Shown piece after piece: positions 19,417-27,622 of a stretch of DNA of 64,000 nt. The DNA is from Alteromonas stellipolaris (GTDB lineage: Bacteria; Pseudomonadota; Gammaproteobacteria; Enterobacterales; Alteromonadaceae), in the NCBI RefSeq assembly GCF_001562115.1, contig NZ_CP013926.1, forward strand, positions 1,240,001-1,304,000, written 5' to 3'. Position 1 is the stretch's first letter, and each line of letters begins with the position of its first letter. Below the pieces are notes generated by a model, which had not been told where the DNA came from, did no database searches, and saw nothing but the letters and a program-made list of their open reading frames with translations. A program made the translations under genes and the position numbers.

Positions 19417-21353
19417 GCATTTTGCAGTTAAAGAACATCACTGTTATCTACGGTAACCCCCCTTTATTAGATGGCGTTGAACTGATTGTTCAACCCAAAG
19501 AGCGTGTGTGTTTAGTAGGCCGAAATGGCAGTGGTAAATCTACCTTAATGAAGGTGATTTCAGGTGATGTGATTGCCGATGATGGACAGCGCATTATCGA
19601 AAGCGACACCATTATTGCTCGACTAGAGCAAGATCCGCCGCAAACCACAGACGTGACGCTTTTCGATTACGTTGCTGAAGGGTTAGCAGATGTAGGCGAC
19701 ACCATTAAAGCCTATCATCATCAGACCAAGCTAGTGGCTGAAGACCCTAGTGAAGCTAACTTAAATCGCCTTCAAACCTTGCAGGAAACGCTAGAAGCCC
19801 GTGATGCATGGCAATTTGAGCAGCAAATAGAACAAACTCTTACCATGCTCAAACTAGAGCCTGATATTTCATTGTCTACCTTATCAGGTGGTTGGCGCCG
19901 TAAGGCGGCACTTGCACGGGCGTTGGTTCGTTCACCCGATTTATTGTTATTAGACGAACCCACCAACCACTTAGATATTGAAATGATTCGTTGGTTGGAA
20001 AGTAGTTTATCTAACTATAACGGTGCCATTGTGTTTGTGAGCCACGATAGGGCGTTTATTCGTAATATGGCAACCCGTATTGTGGATTTAGACCGTGGCG
20101 GATTAACCAGTTACCCAGGTAACTACGAAACCTACTTAGAGAAAAAGCAGCAAGACCTTGAAGTTGAAGCTGCCCATAACGCCGAATTCGATAAGAAACT
20201 GGCGCAAGAAGAAGTATGGATCCGCCAAGGTATAAAAGCCCGTCGTACCCGTAATGAAGGCCGTGTACGTGCATTGAAGAAGCTCCGTGACGAGCGTAAA
20301 GCAAGGCGCGCAGTGCAAGGTAATGCGGTGGTAAACCAGCATCAAGGTGCACGCTCGGGCAAAATGGTGTTTGAAGTCACCGATTTAGATTACGCCATTG
20401 GTGGTAATCAAATTGTGAAGGGATTAAACCTTAATGTATTACGTGGCGATAAACTTGCTTTAGTCGGCCCTAATGGTAGCGGGAAAAGTACCCTGATTAA
20501 GTTGTTATTAGGTGAACTTACCCCAGATAAAGGTAACTGTAAGCAAGGCACTAATCTTGAAGTGGCTTATTTTGACCAACATCGCCATGGCTTAGATTTG
20601 GAACAAACAGTGATTGATGCTGTAGGTGACGGAAAACGTGACCTTATGGTTAACGGGCATCCAAGACACGTTATCAGCTATTTACAAGATTATTTGTTTT
20701 CACCTGAACGGGTGAATGCGCCGGTGAAGTCATTGTCTGGTGGTGAGAAGAACCGGCTAATGTTGGCCAAGCTAATGCTTAAGCCCAGCAACTTGCTTGT
20801 ACTCGATGAGCCAACAAACGATCTTGATGTTGAAACGCTAGAGATGCTAGAAACCCTGTTAAATGAGTATGCTGGCACGGTTTTACTTGTAAGTCATGAT
20901 AGAGAATTCGTTGATAACGTGGCCAATAGTTGCGTTGTCTTTGAAGGCGAGGGCTTTTTACGGGAGTTCATTGGTGGCTTTACAGATGTAGAGAGCTGGT
21001 ACAAAGATCAGAATGCTAAACGTCAACAAGTGATTAAAGACGAAAAAGCCAAAGTAAAGAATGAAACTAATTTAAGTTCGAATAGTCCTAGTGCTAAGTC
21101 TTCTCCCCGTAAGACGAAAAAGTTATCATATAAAGATCAACGAGAACTTGAATCGCTGCCTGCAGATATTGAGCAGTATGAAAATGAATTAGCTGAAATG
21201 CAGTTGTTAGTTAACGACCCTGAATTCTTTAAAAAAGGGAACGATGAAACTGCAAAAACCTTAGCTCTGTTAGCAGAGAAAGAACAAGCCTTATCCCAGA
21301 AGTATGCGCGCTGGGATGAATTAGAAAGTATGCTGGAAGATAATCAGCAGTAA
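19413..21353 (+). CDS. uup: ABC-F ATPase Uup
   Basis: Cytoplasmic ABC-F protein, 646 residues, GTG start overlapping the previous stop. Two ATPase domains are visible. The first has Gly-Arg-Asn-Gly-Ser-Gly-Lys-Ser-Thr at 36-44 with a Leu-Ser-Gly-Gly signature and Asp-Glu-Pro-Thr-Asn-His. The second has Gly-Pro-Asn-Gly-Ser-Gly-Lys-Ser-Thr, a Leu-Ser-Gly-Gly-Glu signature and Asp-Glu-Pro-Thr-Asn-Asp. There are no membrane helices. The C-terminal 90 residues form the charged coiled coil typical of Uup. E. coli Uup is linked to ribosome function and to suppression of transposon excision. Confidence 0.93.
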   Translation: MSILQLKNITVIYGNPPLLDGVELIVQPKERVCLVGRNGSGKSTLMKVISGDVIADDGQRIIESDTIIARLEQDPPQTTDVTLFDYVAEGLADVGDTIKAYHHQTKLVAEDPSEANLNRLQTLQETLEARDAWQFEQQIEQTLTMLKLEPDISLSTLSGGWRRKAALARALVRSPDLLLLDEPTNHLDIEMIRWLESSLSNYNGAIVFVSHDRAFIRNMATRIVDLDRGGLTSYPGNYETYLEKKQQDLEVEAAHNAEFDKKLAQEEVWIRQGIKARRTRNEGRVRALKKLRDERKARRAVQGNAVVNQHQGARSGKMVFEVTDLDYAIGGNQIVKGLNLNVLRGDKLALVGPNGSGKSTLIKLLLGELTPDKGNCKQGTNLEVAYFDQHRHGLDLEQTVIDAVGDGKRDLMVNGHPRHVISYLQDYLFSPERVNAPVKSLSGGEKNRLMLAKLMLKPSNLLVLDEPTNDLDVETLEMLETLLNEYAGTVLLVSHDREFVDNVANSCVVFEGEGFLREFIGGFTDVESWYKDQNAKRQQVIKDEKAKVKNETNLSSNSPSAKSSPRKTKKLSYKDQRELESLPADIEQYENELAEMQLLVNDPEFFKKGNDETAKTLALLAEKEQALSQKYARWDELESMLEDNQQ

Positions 21354-21365
21354 ATAGGATTTTAG

Positions 21366-23132
21366 ATGAAACGAACTCAGCTTGCCGTCGCCGTTCTGTT
21401 GGCAACAGGTAGTGTTTCGGCAGTGGCCGAAACCTACACCGTGACACCAATTCCTTTGCAGGATGTTGGTCAAAATACCTTCGCTCGTTCAATTGATAAT
21501 ACCGGCAAAATGTTATCAATGGTGCAGCTAGAATTTAACCCACCTGTTGATTTGGATCAGCTAGTCGATGACACCAGTTTCTTCACCACCTATTCTGGGA
21601 CTCTTGAAGATGAAGATGATGCGCTACAAGGTGTATTTACTGACGCTGATTACACCTTAGTTGTCAACTTCCTTCTTTCAAACCAAGGTAGTTCTATAGG
21701 TCAAAAGCTCGCGAGCTTCAGAACCTATTCCACTGATACTACCGATATAGATTTGGTGCCTGGTTTAGATGAAGTTACTGATCAATTCGATGATTACACC
21801 CAGTCTGTAGAAGCTGGCGGCAGAGACAGCGTAAGTGGTAACTTTATTGTAGGTGATTCTCCAGGTGTTGTTGTTCTGGACGAATACGAGAACGAAGATG
21901 GCGACACCATCAATTACACTTACTCTGAGTTGCCACAACAAGCGTTTGTGCAAACCACAAGCGGAACTAAAATTATTCCAGCGGTTGATGATACCCTAGG
22001 TGGCTTTTCTTCAGCTCGCGCTGTGAATCAAAATCTACAGGTTGCTGGTTTCAGTACTGTTAGCTTTTTAGATACGGTTGAGGAAGCCATAGAAACCTGT
22101 GAAGACGATGAAACCCGTGGAGATATTCCCGAAGGACGATGTTATTACAGCATTTACGGTGGAGATTTCAACGTACCGCGTATTTCTAGTTACTTTGTGA
22201 CGAACTCTACCAACTATTTACCTGCATTCGTACTTTCATCAGAAGTCAATGCCACTATTTGGCAGTTAGATGTTAACGGTGATGTAATAAGCACTGATAC
22301 ATTCCCATTGCTTTTCACACCTGAAGAAGACGACACCTCACATTATTTTTCTTATGCTTATGACATTAATGAGCAAGGTATTGCTGTAGGTGAAGCGTTA
22401 ACGGGTGATGCCGTTACAATTACACGTCCTAACTCTTCGGGTTTGAATGAGAGCGAGCGTGTTGCTACCGTTTATAGAGACGGTGAAACACAGGAGCTAC
22501 TTCCAAGAGAAGAAAACTTAATTAGCCAAGCAATGGCGATTAACGATAACAATTGGGTTACTGGTGCAGTGTTACGTGAATCGAGTGATATTGCGCGTTC
22601 ACGTTTATTTGCTTACAACTTAGATACCACTGAGCAGTTATACCCAGACGGTTTCTTTGCGACCGCTGGTGTTCAAGCAAATGCCATCAATAATAATAAT
22701 ATTATTGTTGGTAAATCAGACTTCGATGCGACATCTGATACTGTTCGTGAAACTCATGCTTTCATGTTCAATATTGAAACTGAAGAGTTTCTAGATTTGA
22801 ACGACTTAACGCCGTGCGACAGTGAATACACCTTGCTAGAAGCCATCGACATTAACGACAACGATGAAATTATTGCTAATGCTCGTGTTCGTTCCACCAG
22901 TAAGTACGTTACTGGTGCTGATGTGATTAGCTCAGAAGGTGAAACGATAGAAGTAGATGCTATTATTGCTGTTAAATTATCACCTACTGGTGGCGCTATC
23001 GACGATTGTAGTATTGATGACGACGGTGAGGAAGTTAATGATAACTTTGAGCGTAGCGGAGCTTCTACGAGCTTATTTGGCCTATTTACGCTAAGTTTAT
23101 TAGCCATATTCCGTCGCAAGTTGAAGAAATAA
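21366..23132 (+). CDS. DUF3466 family exported surface protein with C-terminal anchor
   Basis: A 588-residue, very acidic protein with a signal peptide ending near Val-Ala-Glu. The body has repeated Ile-Asn-Asp/Asn-Asn units (for example Ala-Ile-Asn-Asn-Asn-Asn-Ile-Ile-Val-Gly) resembling the repeat proteins grouped as DUF3466. The end is a short hydrophobic helix followed by Arg-Arg-Lys-Leu-Lys-Lys, the layout of C-terminal sorting signals (GlyGly-CTERM-like) recognised by rhombosortase. It lies 12 nt after uup and ends at a strong terminator. Function is unknown; a cell-surface role is inferred. Confidence 0.75.
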   Translation: MKRTQLAVAVLLATGSVSAVAETYTVTPIPLQDVGQNTFARSIDNTGKMLSMVQLEFNPPVDLDQLVDDTSFFTTYSGTLEDEDDALQGVFTDADYTLVVNFLLSNQGSSIGQKLASFRTYSTDTTDIDLVPGLDEVTDQFDDYTQSVEAGGRDSVSGNFIVGDSPGVVVLDEYENEDGDTINYTYSELPQQAFVQTTSGTKIIPAVDDTLGGFSSARAVNQNLQVAGFSTVSFLDTVEEAIETCEDDETRGDIPEGRCYYSIYGGDFNVPRISSYFVTNSTNYLPAFVLSSEVNATIWQLDVNGDVISTDTFPLLFTPEEDDTSHYFSYAYDINEQGIAVGEALTGDAVTITRPNSSGLNESERVATVYRDGETQELLPREENLISQAMAINDNNWVTGAVLRESSDIARSRLFAYNLDTTEQLYPDGFFATAGVQANAINNNNIIVGKSDFDATSDTVRETHAFMFNIETEEFLDLNDLTPCDSEYTLLEAIDINDNDEIIANARVRSTSKYVTGADVISSEGETIEVDAIIAVKLSPTGGAIDDCSIDDDGEEVNDNFERSGASTSLFGLFTLSLLAIFRRKLKK

Positions 23133-23161
23133 TCAATTCGTTTTTTTTATAGTTATATTTC

Positions 23162-23191
23162 AAAGGCCGCGAGTTTCTAGCGGCCTTTTTT
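23162..23191 (+). terminator. Rho-independent terminator after the DUF3466 gene
   Basis: AAAGGCCGC and GCGGCCTTT form a 9-bp stem with a nine-base loop, followed by T residues. It starts 30 nt after the stop codon and likely ends the rlmKL-grx-uup-DUF3466 transcripts. Confidence 0.9.
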
Positions 23192-23397
23192 ATTGCTAAA
23201 GGATTTAAAAACTGAAATATATATGCCTAAAAAGTGTAATATAAAATTCATCGATATTTCATAACATTACTAAATGTCAATGCACTCTTTACAATAATTA
23301 TGTTGAACCATTTGGCACATTGCACTATCACAGTAGTGTGCACAATGACTTTTCCGCCACTATCAATTTAAAAAGATGTATTGGGCCCGAGAGAGAA

Positions 23398-23417
23398 TTT
23401 GTAGCACATCCTACAAA
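23398..23417 (+). other. Stem-loop in the rmf leader
   Basis: TTTGTAG and CTACAAA pair around CACATC, ending 17 nt before the rmf ATG and just before the AAAGAGG ribosome binding site. rmf mRNA in E. coli is known for high stability in stationary phase. A 5' hairpin here fits mRNA protection; that role is inference. Confidence 0.5.
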
Positions 23418-23434
23418 GTTAAAGAGGCTAATCA

Positions 23435-23611
23435 ATGAAAAGACAAAAAAGAGATAAACTGACACGCGCCCATTCAAAAGGGTATCAAGCTGGTATTAGC
23501 GGTCGTTCAAAGGATATTTGTCCTTTTCAACAGAATGACGCTCGGTCTGAATGGTTAGGAGGCTGGCGCGAGGCGGTAGAAGACAGGCATGTAGGTCTTA
23601 GTGTCAAATAA
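23435..23611 (+). CDS. rmf: Ribosome modulation factor
   Basis: A 58-codon gene. The product starts Met-Lys-Arg-Gln-Lys-Arg-Asp-Lys-Leu and contains Gly-Tyr-Gln-Ala-Gly-Ile-Ser-Gly-Arg-Ser-Lys, then Trp-Leu-Gly-Gly-Trp-Arg-Glu-Ala, nearly the same as E. coli RMF over most of its length. RMF binds 30S subunits near the anti-Shine-Dalgarno region and drives 100S ribosome dimers (hibernation) in stationary phase. It is convergent with fabA, with a shared bidirectional terminator, as in other gammaproteobacteria. Confidence 0.97.
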   Translation: MKRQKRDKLTRAHSKGYQAGISGRSKDICPFQQNDARSEWLGGWREAVEDRHVGLSVK

Positions 23612-23644
23612 CGTCTTCTCTCTTACAAAGTGATTAAGCAATGA

Positions 23645-23668
23645 AAAAGCCCCATTTATGGGGCTTTT
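23645..23668. terminator. Bidirectional terminator between rmf and fabA
   Basis: AAAAGCCCC and GGGGCTTTT form a perfect 9-bp stem around ATTTAT. A-run and T-run flanks allow it to work for rmf on the plus strand and fabA on the minus strand. Confidence 0.85.
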
Positions 23669-23694
23669 ATCGTTTTTGAAGTGTGTCGGTTTTC

Positions 23695-24213
23695 TTAGAA
23701 GTTAGACGTGTCTTGGAACAAACCTACTTTAAGATCTTTCGCGACATAAATTTCTCTGCCATCTACTTCAACAGAACCATCTGCCATTCCCATGAAAAGC
23801 TTACGTTTGATAACACGCTTCATGGTAATTTTATAAGTAACCTTTTTGGCGGTAGGTAAAATTTGCCCTGTGAATTTAACTTCACCCACACCAAGAGCTC
23901 GGCCTTTACCTGGCCCATCACACCAGCCTAAGAAAAACCCGACCAATTGCCACATGGCATCTAAGCCCAAGCAACCAGGCATTACAGGGTCGCCTGGGAA
24001 GTGACAATCAAAAAACCAAAGGTCAGGCGTAATGTCTAACTCAGCAATTATTTCACCTTTTCCATGTTCACCGCCATCTTCAGTTATAGAAACGACACGA
24101 TCCATCATCAACATGTTAGGGGCGGGTAGTTGGCTGTTACCAGGACCGAACATTTCACCGCGGCTACATGCTAATAAATCTTCTTTGTTAAAACTATTTT
24201 TTCTGTCTGACAT
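23695..24213 (-). CDS. fabA: 3-hydroxydecanoyl-ACP dehydratase/isomerase FabA
   Basis: Dehydrates 3-hydroxydecanoyl-ACP and isomerises the product, opening the route to unsaturated fatty acids. The ATG at 24213 gives 172 residues, as in E. coli; a TTG six bases further up is less likely. The sequence has [11 protein letters not shown], the catalytic His71 in Cys-His-Phe-Pro-Gly-Asp, and Asp85 in Cys-Leu-Gly-Leu-Asp-Ala-Met-Trp-Gln. An FabR-type operator lies 39-56 nt upstream, so expression should respond to membrane lipid state. Confidence 0.97.
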   Translation of the reverse strand: MSDRKNSFNKEDLLACSRGEMFGPGNSQLPAPNMLMMDRVVSITEDGGEHGKGEIIAELDITPDLWFFDCHFPGDPVMPGCLGLDAMWQLVGFFLGWCDGPGKGRALGVGEVKFTGQILPTAKKVTYKITMKRVIKRKLFMGMADGSVEVDGREIYVAKDLKVGLFQDTSNF

Positions 24214-24251
24214 TCCCAACTCGTTGTTTTTTAAATTCGCGGTGCTAATTT

Positions 24252-24269
24252 AGCGAACACTTGTACGCT
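24252..24269. promoter_or_regulatory. FabR operator upstream of fabA
   Basis: AGCGAACACTTGTACGCT is an 18-bp near-palindrome in which 8-bp arms match AGCGTACA/TGTACGCT with one mismatch. This is the gammaproteobacterial FabR-type pattern as remembered from E. coli fabA/fabB. It is placed where it would overlap the fabA promoter. FabR represses fabA when unsaturated acyl thioesters are plentiful. Confidence 0.75.
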
Positions 24270-24344
24270 AAACAACTCCGAACAGTCATTTTTCTAAATA
24301 AAAACGCGTGTTAAACTCGAACTACTAACGAGCTAGTGATTACT

Positions 24345-24620
24345 ATGACAGAAAATACGAAAAACAGCACAATAAAAGAGAAGGCAAAAGCGAATGCTGA
24401 TAAGCAACGCCGCTTTCGAGAACGTCAACGAGATGCAGGGAAAAAGCTTGTAAGAGGCTATGTTTCTCCAGAAGCTAAGCTTTGCTACGATGAAATACGA
24501 GAGAAAACAGGGTGGAGTGATAGTGAAGCCGTGTCTAACTCAGTACGTTTGATGTATGCGGCTTACAAATGCGGCCAAATTAAATTGCTTAATGAGTGGT
24601 TACGTAAAAACAACCGATAA
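24345..24620 (+). CDS. Small basic protein of unknown function
   Basis: The ATG at 24345 gives 91 residues; an in-frame GTG at 24336 would add three. The N-terminal 40 residues are very rich in Lys, Arg and Gln (Asp-Lys-Gln-Arg-Arg-Phe-Arg-Glu-Arg-Gln-Arg). A region Leu-Val-Arg-Gly-Tyr-Val-Ser-Pro-Glu-Ala-Lys follows, which looks like the strand of a ribbon-helix-helix fold, then two predicted helices. A DNA- or RNA-binding role is plausible. It stands alone, divergent from fabA, and I do not recognise a named family. Confidence 0.65.
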   Translation: MTENTKNSTIKEKAKANADKQRRFRERQRDAGKKLVRGYVSPEAKLCYDEIREKTGWSDSEAVSNSVRLMYAAYKCGQIKLLNEWLRKNNR

Positions 24621-24643
24621 CCCATTTTTACTACCTTTAGCAG

Positions 24644-24657
24644 GGTTACACGTAACC
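24644..24657. repeat. Inverted repeat GGTTAC-AC-GTAACC
   Basis: Six-bp perfect arms around AC, in the gap between the small basic protein gene and the CRY-DASH gene. Its core GTTACACGTAAC resembles a palindrome at 33756-33767 (GTTACGCGTAAC). No T-run follows; an operator is possible. Confidence 0.35.
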
Positions 24658-24744
24658 GAAGCGGCAGAATTTAATGCTCGCAGGCTACGCATAACTTGAA
24701 AAGGAGCTGACTAATTGTGCATGTTATTGTGACAAGTAATGGCG

Positions 24745-26058
24745 TCAGCCTAGCCACTTTGCACAGAACTCACCATTGGGGTCGTAAATTTCGGTTTGCT
24801 TCTGCAAATTAAATTGCCGATTCTCACGAGGGTCTGTACCTACACCTGCCAAATAAAGCCAATTTCCCCAATTGCTAGCCACATCATAATCCAGCAATTG
24901 GCTTTCGAACCAAGCCGCGCCGTAGCGCCAATCTTGCCTGAGTTCATTCACAAAGCAACTTGCCACCAACTGTCGACCTCGATTAGACATATAACCCGTA
25001 ACAGCCAGCTGGCGCATACACGCATCCACAATGGGATATCCCGTTTGCCCATTACACCAACTGACAAAGACTTGAGGGTCGTGGCTGGTATTTGGCATTT
25101 TTGATTTTATGCCATCGAATTGAAACCATTTAGGCCCAAACTTTTGTTGAAGCCAATAAAAATACTCACGCCAAAGCAACTCAAAATAAATCCAATAGGT
25201 TGAGTCATTCTTAACTACGTTTTGTTCGTACTTCTTCACTTCTTGAATGACATATCGTGCCGACAGCGCACCCGTGGCTAACCAAGGTGATAGTTTAGTG
25301 CTGTCACGCCAACTATCTAACGCATTTCGTGTTTCTTTATAACTAGCTGCCACTTTCCATTCGAACAAATAACTGTTTAAGTGAGAGTGTGCGGCCTCTT
25401 CGCCTCCAACGAATGTCCCTTCTGCTTGATTACGGGAAGGGCAACGGTTGAGCGTATATCGGCTTTTTGTGTCGATATATGGCGTGAAAGGGCTAGGCAA
25501 TGCGGTTAAGGTCGCTACAGGGTCGCAAGGCTTTATTGCAGATTCTATTTTACGCTTAAAAGGGGTGAAGACATCTGGCATGACTTCAAGATTAAAAGGA
25601 AGGTCATCTTGATTAAACAGTGAGCTAGATTCGCCCAATACTATTTCTATATTGGGGAAAAAACGAGAAACAGCTTCGACTTCTCTGCGCTCGTTATAGC
25701 CGCCATGCGCGGTAACACCAAAGTGCGTATAGGCATTAGATGAAAGCAAAGACACAAGTAGTTCAGGTGTTTGGCCCTTTAAGGTCAAAATAGAGTGACC
25801 CAAAGCGCTCGCTTTTTCGTTTAATGCTTCTATTGTATCTATAAGAAAATTAAAACGATGTTCACCAACGGGTTGTATACCGTAGGAGTTCGGTACAAAC
25901 CAGCTGTCATCAATAATATACAGCAGCGTTAATTCGTCTACCTGCTGACAAAGCGATGATAGCGCCACTTGGTCGTGAAAACGCAGATCGTGGCGAAACC
26001 AAAACAGGCCTCTAGTAGGTGTTGTTGAATCACGTATCACATGATTATCCAGTAACAT
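24745..26058 (-). CDS. DASH-type cryptochrome
   Basis: A 437-residue flavoprotein of the photolyase/cryptochrome family. The N-terminal antenna domain starts at Gly-Leu-Phe-Trp-Phe-Arg-His-Asp-Leu-Arg. The FAD-binding domain has Trp-Arg-Glu-Tyr-Phe-Tyr-Trp, then Ala-Cys-Met-Arg-Gln-Leu, and Asp-Tyr-Asp-Val-Ala-Ser-Asn-Trp-Gly-Asn-Trp. The ending Gly-Thr-Asp-Pro-Arg-Glu-Asn-Arg-Gln-Phe-Asn is diagnostic for CRY-DASH. These enzymes repair cyclobutane dimers in single-stranded DNA and may signal light. A GGGAGG site precedes the ATG. It is divergent from the photolyase operon, with 111 nt between the two starts. Confidence 0.92.
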   Translation of the reverse strand: MLLDNHVIRDSTTPTRGLFWFRHDLRFHDQVALSSLCQQVDELTLLYIIDDSWFVPNSYGIQPVGEHRFNFLIDTIEALNEKASALGHSILTLKGQTPELLVSLLSSNAYTHFGVTAHGGYNERREVEAVSRFFPNIEIVLGESSSLFNQDDLPFNLEVMPDVFTPFKRKIESAIKPCDPVATLTALPSPFTPYIDTKSRYTLNRCPSRNQAEGTFVGGEEAAHSHLNSYLFEWKVAASYKETRNALDSWRDSTKLSPWLATGALSARYVIQEVKKYEQNVVKNDSTYWIYFELLWREYFYWLQQKFGPKWFQFDGIKSKMPNTSHDPQVFVSWCNGQTGYPIVDACMRQLAVTGYMSNRGRQLVASCFVNELRQDWRYGAAWFESQLLDYDVASNWGNWLYLAGVGTDPRENRQFNLQKQTEIYDPNGEFCAKWLG

Positions 26059-26169
26059 AGGGTTCCCTCCCTTATACCTTTTTTTGGGGTAAACGGATCC
26101 TGCTTTCTGCGATTATCGTATCATACGCATGCGCAAGTGTTTATATATCGTTCAATAAAAGGGCTAACC

Positions 26170-27615
26170 GTGACAGTGCCAGTGTCGATAATGTGGTTCA
26201 GACAGGACCTTAGAGTAAAAGATAACCCCGCGTTAAATGCAGCCTGTGATGAGGGAAAAATAATCCCGATTTACATTTACGATGACAATGCACCTGATGG
26301 TAGAGCATTGGGAGGCGCAAGCAATTGGTGGTTACATCATTCGTTGAATTCATTGAACGACAGATTAAACGGTCATTTAAAAGTATTCAAAGGCGATCCT
26401 AAAGCGCTTATCCCCGCATTAATGGAAGCCTATGAAGCGAAAGGCATCTATTGGAATCGGTGTTATGAGCCTTGGCAAATTAATCGAGATAAAGCCATTA
26501 AAAAGCAGCTCTTAGATAATGAATTTGAGGCGCATAGTAGTAATGGTAGTTTGCTGTGGGAACCGATGAAGGTGCTAAAAAAAGACGGCACTCCATACCG
26601 AGTTTTCACCCCGTATTATCGAAAAGGTTGTTTAAACGTTGAGCCTCCACGCTACCCTCAGGCGCCGCCAGCTCGCATTACATACGCCGATGTGGATGAT
26701 AGTAAGAACAGTAAAACTTACCGCCCTTGCGGTATAGATGCACTGAACTTACTTCCATCACTTGATTGGGACAGTGAATTTAAGAATCACTGGAAACCGG
26801 GTGAAGACGGTGCGGCTGACAATTTACAGAATTTCATTGAGCACTCTGCGCGTAAATATAAAGATGCGCGAGATATTCCATCAATGAATGGAACGTCTCA
26901 TCTGTCACCTCATCTGCACTTTGGCGAGGTATCGCCTAATCAAGCGTGGTATGCCATTAAAGATAGATTTGAAACCACTGAAGATAAAAGCATAGACACG
27001 TACTTAAGTGAATTAGGCTGGCGCGAGTTCAGTTACTATTTGCTGTACCATTTTCCAACCATACCGAATAAAAACTTCAACGATAAGTTTGATAAATTCA
27101 ATTGGCGACGTGATGCCAAATCTCTTAAAGCCTGGCAAAAAGGGCAAACCGGTATTCCTATTGTGGATGCGGGCATGCGCGAGTTATGGCAAACGGGGTA
27201 TATGCACAATCGCGTTCGTATGATTGTAGGCTCGTTCTTAGTCAAAAACCTGCTTATAAGCTGGCACGAAGGCGAGCGCTGGTTTTGGGATTGCCTTGTA
27301 GACGCTGATTTAGCCAGCAATACCGCAGGTTGGCAATGGGTAGCAGGCACCGGCGCTGACGCTGCACCGTATTTCAGAATTTTTAACCCATTACTACAAG
27401 GCGAGAAATTCGATAAACAAGGCAAATACGTAAGAAAGTACTGCCCTGAACTTGCCGACCTTCCCGATAAGTACATACACAAACCTTGGGATGCACCACC
27501 GGTTATTGCTAAAGATGCTGGTGTCCATTTAGGTGATAATTATCCTAAACCCATTGTAGATTTAAAAGCATCGAGGCAGCGTGCCCTTGACGCATTTCAA
27601 GCTTTGAAAGAGTAG
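26170..27615 (+). CDS. phrB: Deoxyribodipyrimidine photolyase, class I
   Basis: Repairs cyclobutane pyrimidine dimers using blue light. The GTG at 26170 is preferred over the GTG at 26137 because an AAAGGG site lies about 6 nt before it and the protein then begins directly with the conserved Ile-Met-Trp-Phe-Arg-Gln-Asp-Leu-Arg (481 residues). The FAD domain shows Gly-Trp-Arg-Glu-Phe-Ser-Tyr-Tyr, Asp-Ala-Gly-Met-Arg-Glu-Leu-Trp, His-Asn-Arg-Val-Arg-Met, and Asp-Ala-Asp-Leu-Ala-Ser-Asn. It is followed 7 nt later by the Fe-S photolyase gene, so they form one operon. Confidence 0.92.
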   Translation: MTVPVSIMWFRQDLRVKDNPALNAACDEGKIIPIYIYDDNAPDGRALGGASNWWLHHSLNSLNDRLNGHLKVFKGDPKALIPALMEAYEAKGIYWNRCYEPWQINRDKAIKKQLLDNEFEAHSSNGSLLWEPMKVLKKDGTPYRVFTPYYRKGCLNVEPPRYPQAPPARITYADVDDSKNSKTYRPCGIDALNLLPSLDWDSEFKNHWKPGEDGAADNLQNFIEHSARKYKDARDIPSMNGTSHLSPHLHFGEVSPNQAWYAIKDRFETTEDKSIDTYLSELGWREFSYYLLYHFPTIPNKNFNDKFDKFNWRRDAKSLKAWQKGQTGIPIVDAGMRELWQTGYMHNRVRMIVGSFLVKNLLISWHEGERWFWDCLVDADLASNTAGWQWVAGTGADAAPYFRIFNPLLQGEKFDKQGKYVRKYCPELADLPDKYIHKPWDAPPVIAKDAGVHLGDNYPKPIVDLKASRQRALDAFQALKE

Positions 27616-27622
27616 GGTACCC

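Noticed and set aside
20056..20352. Antisense reading frame inside uup
   Set aside because: Shadow of the conserved linker and coiled region of Uup; composition is not protein-like.
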